A stretch of 16,545 bases of DNA from CAXDRM01 sp963991775 (GTDB taxonomy: Bacteria; Pseudomonadota; Alphaproteobacteria; Rickettsiales; JABIRX01): contig CAXDRM010000023.1 of assembly GCA_963991775.1 (NCBI GenBank), forward strand, positions 1 to 16,545, given 5' to 3'. The position numbers and the translations under genes are program-made. This document shows, piece by piece, positions 7,454 through 13,660 of the stretch. The notes beneath the pieces are model-generated. The model was not told the DNA's origin and searched no databases. It saw nothing but the letters and a program-made list of their open reading frames with translations. Each line of letters starts with the position of its first letter. Within the stretch, counting starts at the first letter, position 1.

Positions 7454-9010
7454 TTATTTGGTTAGTAATTTTTTTGAGCTTTCTGCAAAACCAACCCCGG
7501 CTTGAGTGTAAAGATCATATGCTTGATCAACACCAACCTCTTTTAAAGCCTGAATTTCATCAGAATATCTAGCTATAGAAGAAATTTTTCCTGTATAGCC
7601 TTTGGCTCTCAGATATTTGGCTGCTTTAATATTTTGTGCTGCCAAGGGCATTGCGAGAATAACTAATTTAAGTGTTTTCTTATTAATCTGTACCCTATAC
7701 CAAAATTCGGGACCTGTAACATCTGCCAACTGCACGTTTATATTGTTTTTTTGATGTTTTTCTACAGTGTCTTTGCATGAGTCAAAGCCAATAGGCTTTA
7801 ATTTGCTATCTTTAGTAAAGGTTTTGAAAGCGTTTCTACCTACTCTGCCCACACCCAAGATAATAATATTACTATTACCAATTACTATTTTTGTTTCATC
7901 TGAATCTTGTTCTATCCTTTGATAAGAATATAATTTTGCTTTAAATTTTTCATAAATATCAAAAATATTCTTATTTAAGAAAGCAGCAGCTATGTAAGAA
8001 AATGAAATTGCCAAAGCAATTACTGAGAGCCAATATGCATCAAGCCATCCGGCTGTTACAGAAATACTTGCAACGATTAAACCAAACTCACTATAGTTAA
8101 ATAAGCCTGCTGAGCTTAGTAACGAAGTTTGACTACGCAATCCGCTGCGATTAAACAGATAATAATAAAGTGCGCCTCTTAAAGGCAGAGCTAAAGATAA
8201 TAGGGCGGCAATAATAAATTGTTCAATTGATGGCATGCCTTGCATACCGATTGATAAAAAGAAGCCGAGTAAAAAGAAATTTTTAAATGATAATAAAGCT
8301 TTATTAAGTTCATCAACTCTGGGGTGTGAGGAAAGTAAATAACCAAATATTAAAGCACCAAGATCACCTTTAATATTTACTGCATCAAATAAAAATGCGC
8401 CGCTAAGTGCTACGACGATACCAAATAAAATTAATAATTCTCCGTGATTAACTAATGAAAATAATCTTAATAAAATCATTCTAATTGGCCATATACCAAG
8501 CAGCAGAACTAGCGCAAAGAGAGAAGGAATTTTATTGGCAGAAAAGGCTATAAAACCAACAGCTATAATATCTTGTATGATTAAGATACCAATAGCAATG
8601 CGGCCATAGCGTGATTTTTCATCACCTCGTTCTTCCAATAATTTAATTACATATACTGTGCTTGAGAAGGTGAGGGCTAAAGCGATTAACAGTGAAGTAA
8701 CTAGATCCAGGCCAAAATGCGGAATAGAAAAAATCAGAAAGAAAAATATTAGGCTGATAGTAAAATGCCAAAGAGAGGTACCTAAAACTTCTTTTTTGAT
8801 TAATTCGCCAATTTTAAGTTTTAAACCAATGCTAAATAACAAAATAGTGATACCAAATTCAGCGAAGATAGTAAGAGTTTCTTTACCTTCTTGCCAGAAG
8901 TTGCTCAGTAAAAAGCCAGCAAATAAATAACCAATTAATGGTGGAAGGCCTAGTCTAAAGGTTAAAAGTCCTAGCAAAAAAGCAATTCCAATTGGTAATA
9001 ATTCGAACAT
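7454..9010 (-). CDS. CPA2-family monovalent cation:proton antiporter with TrkA-N domain (Kef/YbaL type)
   Basis: The 518-residue protein has about a dozen hydrophobic segments over residues 1-345, then a cytoplasmic Rossmann domain. The transport part has the CPA2 signatures GLPPLIGYLFAGFLL (21-35), ALTFSSTVYVIKLL (112-125), GILIIQDIIAV with the key Gln146-Asp147, and GALIFGYLLS (218-227). The C-terminal part starts with NIIILGVGRVGRNAF, a GxGxxG nucleotide-binding loop at 386-391, and continues with a TrkA-N pattern (ADVTGPEFW, VILAMPL). It has no TrkA-C domain. K+ efflux or K+/H+ exchange for pH or electrophile protection is the family role, gated by NAD(H) or glutathione adducts. It is monocistronic, with no KefF/KefG partner nearby. 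I do not choose between kefB, kefC and ybaL. Confidence 0.9.
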   Translation of the reverse strand: MFELLPIGIAFLLGLLTFRLGLPPLIGYLFAGFLLSNFWQEGKETLTIFAEFGITILLFSIGLKLKIGELIKKEVLGTSLWHFTISLIFFFLIFSIPHFGLDLVTSLLIALALTFSSTVYVIKLLEERGDEKSRYGRIAIGILIIQDIIAVGFIAFSANKIPSLFALVLLLGIWPIRMILLRLFSLVNHGELLILFGIVVALSGAFLFDAVNIKGDLGALIFGYLLSSHPRVDELNKALLSFKNFFLLGFFLSIGMQGMPSIEQFIIAALLSLALPLRGALYYYLFNRSGLRSQTSLLSSAGLFNYSEFGLIVASISVTAGWLDAYWLSVIALAISFSYIAAAFLNKNIFDIYEKFKAKLYSYQRIEQDSDETKIVIGNSNIIILGVGRVGRNAFKTFTKDSKLKPIGFDSCKDTVEKHQKNNINVQLADVTGPEFWYRVQINKKTLKLVILAMPLAAQNIKAAKYLRAKGYTGKISSIARYSDEIQALKEVGVDQAYDLYTQAGVGFAESSKKLLTK

Positions 9011-9045
9011 ATTATTTAGTTATTTTGTTAGTCTAGTGGTTTATA

Positions 9046-9175
9046 ATATTTTTTGTTTAATTAGTGTAGATTTTTTTAAATTTAGTTGAGAAGTTTAGAC
9101 GTTGCTAAATGAGCAGCTAAATTTGAAAAAAGATGAATATTTATATCAAAAAAGAATGGTGGAGGGGATGGGATT
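9046..9175. repeat. Direct repeat copy A: diverged duplicate of the tRNA-Ser 3' end and its flank
   Basis: This stretch matches 9275-9403 (copy B), offset by about 228 bp. The ends are best conserved. ATTAGTGTAGAT is at 9060-9071 and 9289-9300, and a run of 28 identical bases is at 9148-9175 and 9376-9403. The latter run includes the last 16 tRNA nucleotides plus CCA (9157-9175). The middle is diverged but alignable (GAAGTTT..ACG..G.TAAATGAGC). It is not a functional tRNA. Confidence 0.75.
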
Positions 9176-9274
9176 GACTCCGTTTTACTGCGTAAATACT
9201 CGTCGCATCTGCGCAAACTTTCAGTTTGCTTGCTGTCAAACCAATTATTTTATAAATCGTGGGTTTATATAGTT
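9176..9274. other. Spacer between the two repeat copies
   Basis: No gene is seen. It holds a perfect 7-bp hairpin with a three-base loop, GCAAACT-TTC-AGTTTGC (9213-9229), and a looser ATAAA/TTTAT pair near 9252-9268. Confidence 0.4.
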
Positions 9275-9403
9275 ATATTTTTTATTGAATTAGTGTAGAT
9301 TTTTTCGAAGCGCAGCGCGAAGTTTGCACGCTGGTAAATGAGCGCAAGATTTGGAAAAAGATGCGCTGATTCAATAAAAAAGAATGGTGGAGGGGATGGG
9401 ATT
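9275..9403. repeat. Direct repeat copy B, overlapping the tRNA-Ser 3' end
   Basis: Partner of copy A at 9046-9175. This copy is continuous with the intact tRNA-Ser gene, so it is likely the parental one. Its middle carries GC-rich palindromic sequence (GAAGCGCAGCGCGAAG) not present in copy A. Confidence 0.7.
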
Positions 9404-9475
9404 CGAACCCACGATACGGGAGTACCGTATAACGATTTAGCAAACCGTCGCCTTCAGCCACTCGGCCACCCCTCC
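9385..9475 (-). tRNA. tRNA-Ser (anticodon GCT)
   Basis: This is a complete class II tRNA that reads AGC/AGU codons. The 7-bp acceptor stem is GGAGGGG (9475-9469) with CCCCTCC (9395-9389). The anticodon stem is ACGGT/ATCGT with loop TTGCTAA, giving GCT at 9441-9439. The long variable arm is ATACGG-TACT-CCGTAT, and the T arm is GTGGG-TTCGAAT-CCCAT. The discriminator base is A (9388), and CCA is encoded (9387-9385). A run of six T follows on the coding strand. The encoded CCA and long variable arm are normal for bacterial tRNA-Ser. Fragments of this gene recur at 9157-9175 and 9639-9653. Confidence 0.97.
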
Positions 9476-9638
9476 GGATAATGTACATCACTTTCGTGAT
9501 GAGTATGATTTGGCCTCGTTAAACACCTCGGTGTCATTCTGACCAAACGTTTAAACAAAATCATAGATTTCGTTTTCTTTTTGGAGAATGACTCGTTTCG
9601 TTTGAAAAAAAGCTAATGTGCTTTTTTTCTACACTTAC
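9476..9638. other. Non-coding stretch rich in hairpins upstream of tRNA-Ser
   Basis: No gene is seen. The visible structures are a CATCAC-TTTC-GTGATG hairpin near 9486-9501, an ACACC-TC-GGTGT palindrome near 9522-9533, and an inverted pair GTCATTCT / AGAATGAC (about 9533-9540 and 9584-9591) enclosing AAACG / CGTTT. The perfect 10-bp stem at 9604-9629 is listed separately. The tRNA promoter must lie in the first part, but I cannot define it. Confidence 0.45.
9604..9629. terminator. Perfect A/T-tract hairpin, possible bidirectional terminator
   Basis: GAAAAAAAGC (9604-9613), loop TAATGT, then GCTTTTTTTC (9620-9629): a perfect 10-bp stem whose arms supply the U tract in either direction. The stem is low in GC, so it would be a weak terminator. 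It may instead belong to the palindromic repeats nearby. Confidence 0.4.
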
Positions 9639-9653
9639 CTCGGCCACCCCTCC
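9639..9653 (-). repeat. Fragment of the tRNA-Ser 5' end
   Basis: Fifteen bases (CTCGGCCACCCCTCC on the plus strand) are identical to 9461-9475, the first 15 nt of the tRNA-Ser gene, in the same orientation and 178 bp upstream of it. Nothing beyond the acceptor stem and first half of the D arm is kept. Confidence 0.7.
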
Positions 9654-9667
9654 ATTTCTTAACATCT

Positions 9668-9865
9668 ATTGTAGGCTATTTTCAAATTAATAAAATTGTA
9701 AATTTCATTAATTTGGCAAAGCTGCTTTATTTATCAAGATCTGCGTGTGCTCACGTACTTCTATGTACGCTCCGCTACTCGACTTGATAATAAAACAAAA
9801 ATATCTCTACACTAGATGCTAAGAAATAAAATACTTAGTCAATTATTGTAGGCTATTTTCAAATT
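9668..9865. repeat. 21-bp direct repeats flanking palindromic sequence
   Basis: The same 21 bases, containing TAGGCTATTTTCAAATT, occur at 9668-9688 and 9845-9865. Each runs into its own hairpin: CAAATTAAT/ATTAATTTG at 9683-9715, and ATTTGTAA/TTACAAAT at about 9862-9889. TAGGCTATTTT is also in the outer arm of element 1 (complement near 5444-5454). The stretch between them holds element 2 (9726-9795). No gene is seen. Confidence 0.6.
9726..9795. repeat. Palindromic element 2
   Basis: TTATCAAG (9731-9738) pairs with CTTGATAA (9783-9790) around a core with GTAC-TTCTAT-GTAC (9755-9768). On the minus strand the core reads CGGAGCGTACATAGAAGTAC then GTGAG. It aligns with CGGAGTGTACAATAGTACATGAG on the plus strand at 10074-10096. 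Confidence 0.65.
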
Positions 9866-10044
9866 TGTAAGACTATTAGTTTTACAAATGAAGAGCTATA
9901 TTTATAACATTCTGACTATTACTCAAGAAAAAACAGAGTTAAGCATTATATATGAAAACATAATGCAGAAGATTGGTGATTTTTAATCAAATATATTGTG
10001 CTTGTGTATTTAGAGTTTTTATAATGCAATAGAGCATGCTTGTA
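9866..10044. other. AT-rich spacer without recognised features
   Basis: I find no open frame of useful length, RNA gene or convincing promoter here. It only separates the repeat block from element 3. Confidence 0.4.
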
Positions 10045-10160
10045 TTTTTAGCGAATGTAACTGAAAAAATTACGGAGTGTACAATAGTACATGAGTAAAT
10101 TTTTGACAGTTATCATGAGCTACTCCGCTAAAACACATTTAGCTATGGCTAAATTGTTTT
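10045..10160. repeat. Nested palindromic element 3
   Basis: Three nested pairs are visible: TTTTAGCG (10046-10053) with CGCTAAAA (10126-10133), TAACTG (10058-10063) with CAGTTA (10107-10112), and the core TGTAC-AATA-GTACA (10078-10091). A strong hairpin follows at 10130-10160. Read on the minus strand, the order (hairpin with ATTTAGC/GCTAAAT, then AGCGGAGTAGC, arm, GTAC core, return arm, CGCTAAAA) matches element 1, which has AGCAGAGTAAC and CGTTAAAA at the same places. Confidence 0.7.
10130..10160 (-). terminator. Hairpin downstream of rpsU, likely terminator
   Basis: AAAACA-c-ATTTAGC (10130-10143), loop TATG, GCTAAAT-TGTTTT (10148-10160): 13 paired bases with one bulge, starting about 26 nt after the rpsU stop. 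On the minus strand the descending arm ends GTGTTTT, giving a short U tract. It is also the end module of element 3, so the repeat may have been adopted as a terminator. Confidence 0.5.
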
Positions 10161-10185
10161 AGAAAAGACTGCATGAAATATTGTA

Positions 10186-10386
10186 TTATAATTTGACTTC
10201 GAATTTATATTGAATCTTCTTCTTACGCTTCTGAGCCTCCTCTTGTTTTCTCAGGCGTTTTTCGCAAGGTTTTTCGAAATAGCGTTTCATCTTAAGAGCT
10301 CTAAAAACTCCTTCTCTTTGCATTTTGCGCTTTAAAGTTTTTAAAGCAAAATCGACATTATTATCTTTAACTAATACTTGTAACAA
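10186..10386 (-). CDS. rpsU: 30S ribosomal protein S21
   Basis: The 66-residue basic protein is bS21, a late-binding small-subunit protein that helps start-site selection. The conserved run LKTLKRKMQREGVFRALKMK is followed by RYFEKPCEKR and a lysine-rich C-terminal helix. The start is TTG at 10386, giving MLQVLVKDNNVD, which fits alphaproteobacterial S21 (MVQIFVRDNNVD type). A strong ACGGGG Shine-Dalgarno (10400-10395) sits 8 nt ahead, and an in-frame stop in that gap rules out an earlier start. It is a single gene with its own promoter (10430-10457) and a likely terminator at 10130-10160. Confidence 0.95.
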   Translation of the reverse strand: MLQVLVKDNNVDFALKTLKRKMQREGVFRALKMKRYFEKPCEKRLRKQEEAQKRKKKIQYKFEVKL

Positions 10387-10429
10387 ACTAATTACCCCGT
10401 TTATCTATATTAAATTAACAAGTCTGGCG

Positions 10430-10457
10430 AATATACTCAGCTCTTTGCAATAGTCAA
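10430..10457 (-). promoter_or_regulatory. Promoter of rpsU
   Basis: On the minus strand TTGACT (10457-10452) and TATATT (10435-10430) are spaced by 16 bp, about 44 bp before the TTG start. This is one of the best -35/-10 pairs in the window. Confidence 0.6.
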
Positions 10458-10504
10458 GTAAAGTTGCAAAAGTTCAGAAGGTTAGACAGTTAGTAACAGG
10501 CTGA

Positions 10505-11188
10505 TTATTCGTTAGCAATAATATTTAACGCTTTGGAGAAAAACTCGCGTCTAATTAGTACTGTCACAATTAAAACGGTGATAGCAATAAAAAGATAGCT
10601 ATTTACAAACCAGCTTAGTACAGCAATACCGAAATAAAAGCTTTTGATGCCCATGCTAAAATGTCTGGCTGCATTACAGATTATTGCTGCATTAGCTTCA
10701 GCATCTGCCAAAGCTTTTTTATCAAGTTTTTTTGCATGATTACGTGCTAATAACAAAATTGAGGCATATTGATATTGTCTTAATGACCAAGTAAATTTGA
10801 AAAATGCATGAATGAAGATCACTGCAAGCAAGCTTAATTTAAACTGCAATTCTTCAATAGTTTGGTAGGTAATAAAAGGTAAATCATTGAGGAAAGATCT
10901 TAATGATTCAGTATGACGAAAAAGAGGCATTAAGGCACCCACAATAATTATGGCGCCAGAAGCAAAAATACCAATAGAACGCATCAGATTACCCATATTC
11001 ATTACATCTGCTGCGCGATTATCACGCATAATTGAGTTTTTCATCCATTCAACACGGTGCTGACGCATTATGCTGTAAAGATTACCAGGTAGATGACGAT
11101 AGCAATGTACAAAAGTGGAATAGCCTAACCAACTTAGTAAAAAAATGAAAAGTGCTATATGTTCAATATGGTTATGAATTAGTTCCAT
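10505..11188 (-). CDS. DUF599 family membrane protein
   Basis: This 227-residue inner-membrane protein has hydrophobic segments at about 9-26, 70-90, 116-134 and 183-213; the last is long enough for two passes. The family marks of DUF599 (PF04654) are seen after the first segment: RQHRVEWMKNSIMRDNRAADVMNM, where the R-x-x-W-M and RDNR motifs are typical. A further mark is the Asn/Ala-rich ARNHAKK...DAEANAAIICNAARHFSMGIKSFYF. The biochemical role of the family is unknown. Its start overlaps the end of nadD by 17 bp, so it is probably translated by coupling from the lipoprotein-nadD transcript. Start at ATG 11188 gives MELIHNHIEHIALF. Confidence 0.85.
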   Translation of the reverse strand: MELIHNHIEHIALFIFLLSWLGYSTFVHCYRHLPGNLYSIMRQHRVEWMKNSIMRDNRAADVMNMGNLMRSIGIFASGAIIIVGALMPLFRHTESLRSFLNDLPFITYQTIEELQFKLSLLAVIFIHAFFKFTWSLRQYQYASILLLARNHAKKLDKKALADAEANAAIICNAARHFSMGIKSFYFGIAVLSWFVNSYLFIAITVLIVTVLIRREFFSKALNIIANE

Positions 11189-11741
11189 GTTTTTTTCTCA
11201 ATTCAGTTGCTGAAATGTCAATTTCCGGAATATTTAAGTAACACCAATATGGTGGTTTTTTTTCGATTAGTAAAGCCGGTTCTCTATCTAGCTGATAATT
11301 GCCATAATGCTTGTAAAAGGGGCTTTGCTTGAATTTTTCTGCTAAATTATTGCGCGGAAAAATAGCAATATTAATAGTTTCGACAATTTCTTGCCATTTA
11401 TACCATTTATCAAAATTGCAGCCATTATCTTCACCAATTAACCAGATAAATTTATGTTCAGGATAATTTTGCTGTAGTTCATTAATTAAGTTAATACTGT
11501 AATTTGTATTTTTTGGATCTTCGATAGATGAAACTTTGATTTTATGCTGCTTAGTAATTTCCTGTGCAGTTGCAAGGCGCTGTTCTAAATCTAAAAGCTC
11601 ATTTGCTGCTTTTAGTGGGTTACGTGGTGTGATTAACCACCAGATTTCATCAAGAGCTAAAAGTTGTAAAGCAGCCAAGGAAATATGCAAATGACCCCGA
11701 TGAGCAGGGTTAAAAGATCCTCCTAAAATGCCAATCTTCAT
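11172..11741 (-). CDS. nadD: Nicotinate-nucleotide adenylyltransferase
   Basis: NadD transfers AMP from ATP to nicotinate mononucleotide, giving deamido-NAD in the cytoplasm. The 189-residue product has the nucleotidyltransferase signature GGSFNPAHRGH at 7-17 (the HxGH-type motif binding ATP phosphates), the substrate loop TPRNPLK at 38-44, GEDN in the middle, and ISATELR at 176-182 corresponding to the ISSTxIR phosphate-binding motif. Length is slightly short but complete. It lies 9 bp behind a small lipoprotein gene and overlaps the DUF599 gene. In many bacteria nadD precedes rsfS and rlmH; those are not present here. Confidence 0.96.
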   Translation of the reverse strand: MKIGILGGSFNPAHRGHLHISLAALQLLALDEIWWLITPRNPLKAANELLDLEQRLATAQEITKQHKIKVSSIEDPKNTNYSINLINELQQNYPEHKFIWLIGEDNGCNFDKWYKWQEIVETINIAIFPRNNLAEKFKQSPFYKHYGNYQLDREPALLIEKKPPYWCYLNIPEIDISATELRKKHGTNS

Positions 11742-11750
11742 AATCTGGAT

Positions 11751-11897
11751 TTAGAGTAACCAAGTATTAACTGGTTTTCTTGGTCCACAAGGGCTATCTT
11801 CAAGGCCAACACATGGGCTTTTAAGATCTTCTTGTACTTTAGAAGAGCAGCTAGCAAGAAATAATAAAATTGTAACTAAAGTAAATAGTTTTTTCAT
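11751..11897 (-). CDS. Small lipoprotein
   Basis: The 48-residue product begins MKKLFTLVTILLFLASCSSK: a type II signal peptide with lipobox LASC and the acylated Cys at residue 17. The mature part is only about 32 residues, ending in KSPCVGLEDSPCGPRKPVN and TWLL. Two further Cys (PCV and PCG) could form a disulfide. The pattern KSPCV...PC.RKPVN recalls tiny lipoproteins of Rickettsiales of the DUF2706 type; this comparison is from memory and tentative. A longer reading from ATG 11933 adds 12 residues before the natural lysine-starting signal peptide and is less likely. It heads the nadD operon and faces rplM divergently. Confidence 0.75.
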   Translation of the reverse strand: MKKLFTLVTILLFLASCSSKVQEDLKSPCVGLEDSPCGPRKPVNTWLL

Positions 11898-11945
11898 AAT
11901 AATAAAACATAGTGATTTGGTTTTTAAAAACAATTATTTTTTTAG

Positions 11946-11973
11946 TTGCCAATTAACAATTGGCTAATATAAT
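11946..11973 (+). promoter_or_regulatory. Promoter of rplM-rpsI with an embedded palindrome
   Basis: TTGCCA (11946-11951) and a perfect TATAAT (11968-11973) are 16 bp apart. A perfect inverted repeat GCCAATT-AAC-AATTGGC fills 11948-11964, covering the end of the -35 and most of the spacer. It looks like an operator for a dimeric repressor, but no regulator gene is adjacent. Confidence 0.6.
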
Positions 11974-11999
11974 GCGGAGCTCCAATAAATTTGAATAAG

Positions 12000-12455
12000 A
12001 TGACTACTACAGTAAGCAAATTAGCAGAAATTGATAAAAAATGGTATATTATTGACCTGCAAAATATAGTTCTAGGCAGAGCTGCGGCTCATGTTGCAAA
12101 AATTTTAAGAGGTAAAAATAAAGCTAATTTTACACCTTTTTTAGATTGTGGCGATAATGTAATTGTAATCAATGCAGATAAAGTAAGATTAACTGGTAAA
12201 AAGTTAAATGAAAAAACTTACTATTGGCATACTGGTTATCCGGGTGGTATTAAATCAATCACTGCTGATAAATTGCTTGCTAAAGATGGTACCAGAGTAT
12301 TCAGAAATGCAGTAAAAGGCATGCTAGCGAAAGGTCCTTTAGGCAGAAAACAATTAAAAAATCTTTATGTTTATGCTGGTACAGAGCATCCACATCAAGG
12401 TCAAAAACCTGAAGCAATTGAGTTTGCTAAGTTAAATAATAAAAATGACAGATAG
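12000..12455 (+). CDS. rplM: 50S ribosomal protein L13
   Basis: The product of about 151 residues is uL13, an early assembly protein of the large subunit. It shows KKWYIIDLQNIVLGRAAAHVA, the nucleic-acid-facing YYWHTGYPGGIKS, and AVKGMLAKGPLGRKQLKNLYVYAGTEHPH near the C-terminus. I take ATG 12000 (MTTTVSKLAEIDKKW), which fits alphaproteobacterial L13. A TTG at 11991 would add three residues and is better spaced from the GGAG at 11976-11979, so it stays possible. rpsI follows after 2 bp in the standard rplM-rpsI operon. Confidence 0.96.
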   Translation: MTTTVSKLAEIDKKWYIIDLQNIVLGRAAAHVAKILRGKNKANFTPFLDCGDNVIVINADKVRLTGKKLNEKTYYWHTGYPGGIKSITADKLLAKDGTRVFRNAVKGMLAKGPLGRKQLKNLYVYAGTEHPHQGQKPEAIEFAKLNNKNDR

Positions 12456-12457
12456 TT

Positions 12458-12925
12458 ATGGAAGTAAATTTAGAAATCGAAAATAACAACGAAGCTCAAA
12501 CTCAAGCGACTGAAAGAAAACCTCGTCTTGATAAACTAGGTAGAAGCTATGCCACAGGTAAAAGAAAAACTTCTATAGCAAGAGTATGGTTGAAACCTGG
12601 TAAAGGTAAATTTATTGTTAATAAAAAAGATTTTACTCAATATTTTGCTGAAGAAGATGCAGCAAATATTGCTAACATACCTTTCCAAGTTACTGATTCT
12701 GAAAAAAAATATGATATCTTATGCACTGTTTCTGGCGGTGGTCAAAGTGGTCAAGTACAAGCTTTGAAACATGGTATCAGTAAAGCACTTAATTTATATA
12801 ACCCTGAGGCTTATCACTCACTACTTAGAAAAGCTGGTTTACTTACTCGTGATTCAAGAGTGGTGGAAAGAAAGAAATATGGGCGTAAGAAAGCAAGAAA
12901 ATCATTTCAATTTTCTAAGAGATAA
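12458..12925 (+). CDS. rpsI: 30S ribosomal protein S9
   Basis: The 155-residue product is uS9. A 25-residue acidic N-terminal extension precedes the conserved GRSYATGKRKTSIARVWLKPG. The GGGQSGQVQALKHGISKAL helix region follows, and then the tail RKKYGRKKARKSFQFSKR, whose last Arg reaches the P-site tRNA. The start codon lies 2 bp after the rplM stop and has no clear Shine-Dalgarno, so coupling with rplM is likely. Extended S9 N-termini are usual in alphaproteobacteria. Confidence 0.97.
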   Translation: MEVNLEIENNNEAQTQATERKPRLDKLGRSYATGKRKTSIARVWLKPGKGKFIVNKKDFTQYFAEEDAANIANIPFQVTDSEKKYDILCTVSGGGQSGQVQALKHGISKALNLYNPEAYHSLLRKAGLLTRDSRVVERKKYGRKKARKSFQFSKR

Positions 12926-13005
12926 TTGTTACCTAGAAAAAGCTTGCCTAGTTATGGATTATATTTTATTTTCCTCGTTCCTTAACCTAAAATTTGAGTT
13001 TTAAT

Positions 13006-13338
13006 ATGGCTTTATATGAAGCTAACTTTATAGCAAATCAAGAACTTACTTCTAAACAAGTAGAAAATTTAGCACAAAATTTTACCGATTACCTTAAACA
13101 TGAGGGCGGTAAATTAGTAAGAAAAGAATATTGGGGTATCAGAAATTTTGCTTACCCAATCAAAAAGCAAAAAAAAGGTCACTATGTGATGTTATGCATT
13201 GATTGCCCAGAAGATGCTATAGCAAAATTTGATAATAAAGTTAAAACTCAAGAAGAAGTTCTCAAATATTTTGCGGTGAATGTTCCAAATTTCACTAAAG
13301 AAGAATCTCAGCTTGCCAAAGCAAATAATGAAAATTAA
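13006..13338 (+). CDS. rpsF: 30S ribosomal protein S6
   Basis: The 110-residue product is bS6, partner of S18 on the platform of the small subunit. It begins MALYEANFIANQELTSKQVE and carries the family motifs GGKLVRKEYWGIRNFAYPIKK and HYVMLCIDCP. ATG 13006 is chosen over an upstream TTG at 12994, because MALYE is the usual start. No clear Shine-Dalgarno is seen. It opens the rpsF-rpsR-rplI operon. A weak TTGCCT (12943-12948) with TATTTT 17 bp on could be its promoter. Confidence 0.96.
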   Translation: MALYEANFIANQELTSKQVENLAQNFTDYLKHEGGKLVRKEYWGIRNFAYPIKKQKKGHYVMLCIDCPEDAIAKFDNKVKTQEEVLKYFAVNVPNFTKEESQLAKANNEN

Positions 13339-13347
13339 GAGGTAATA

Positions 13348-13653
13348 GTGTCTAAAGATAATGCAAATTTAGCAGTTAGTGAAGATGGTTTAAAGCAGAT
13401 TAGTAATGCTGCTAGCGTGCTTTACATGCGTAAAAATAATTTTAGCGCAAAAAAAAGAGTGTGCCCTCTAGAAGCTGTTCCCGTAGCAGATATTAATTAC
13501 AAAAATATTAAATTATTAGAGCAGTTTATCTCTGAGCGTGGTAAAATTTTACCGAGTAGAATTACTGGTGTTTCTGCCAAAAAACAAAGAGCATTAAAAA
13601 CTGCAATTAAAAGAGCAAGAGTTCTTGCTTTATTGCCTTTTGAAAATATGTAG
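13348..13653 (+). CDS. rpsR: 30S ribosomal protein S18
   Basis: The 101-residue product is bS18. The conserved core reads CPLEAVPVADINYKNIKLLEQFISERGKILPSRITGVSAKKQRALKTAIKRARVLALLPF. An extended N-terminus of about 25 residues precedes the NNFSAKKRVCP segment. It starts with GTG at 13348, 7 nt behind GAGG. The spacing from rpsF is 9 bp. The rarer GTG start may tune S18 output, but the Shine-Dalgarno is the best in this operon. Confidence 0.96.
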   Translation: MSKDNANLAVSEDGLKQISNAASVLYMRKNNFSAKKRVCPLEAVPVADINYKNIKLLEQFISERGKILPSRITGVSAKKQRALKTAIKRARVLALLPFENM

Positions 13654-13660
13654 GTCTAAT

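Noticed and set aside
9157..9175. Second tRNA gene
   Set aside because: Only the 3' 16 nt plus CCA are present; the T arm is already broken after them.
9282..9491. Minus-strand open frame of 69 codons
   Set aside because: It lies across the tRNA-Ser gene and its repeat; the reading is a by-product of the tRNA.
9046..10185. CRISPR array
   Set aside because: Repeats are few, unequal and palindromic, with no regular spacers and no cas genes.
11898..11933. Twelve-residue upstream extension of the lipoprotein
   Set aside because: It would put extra residues before a normal Lys-Lys signal peptide; the internal ATG is the better start.
12771..13004. Plus-strand open frame of 77 codons overlapping the end of rpsI
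   Set aside because: Out of frame with S9, with no family features.
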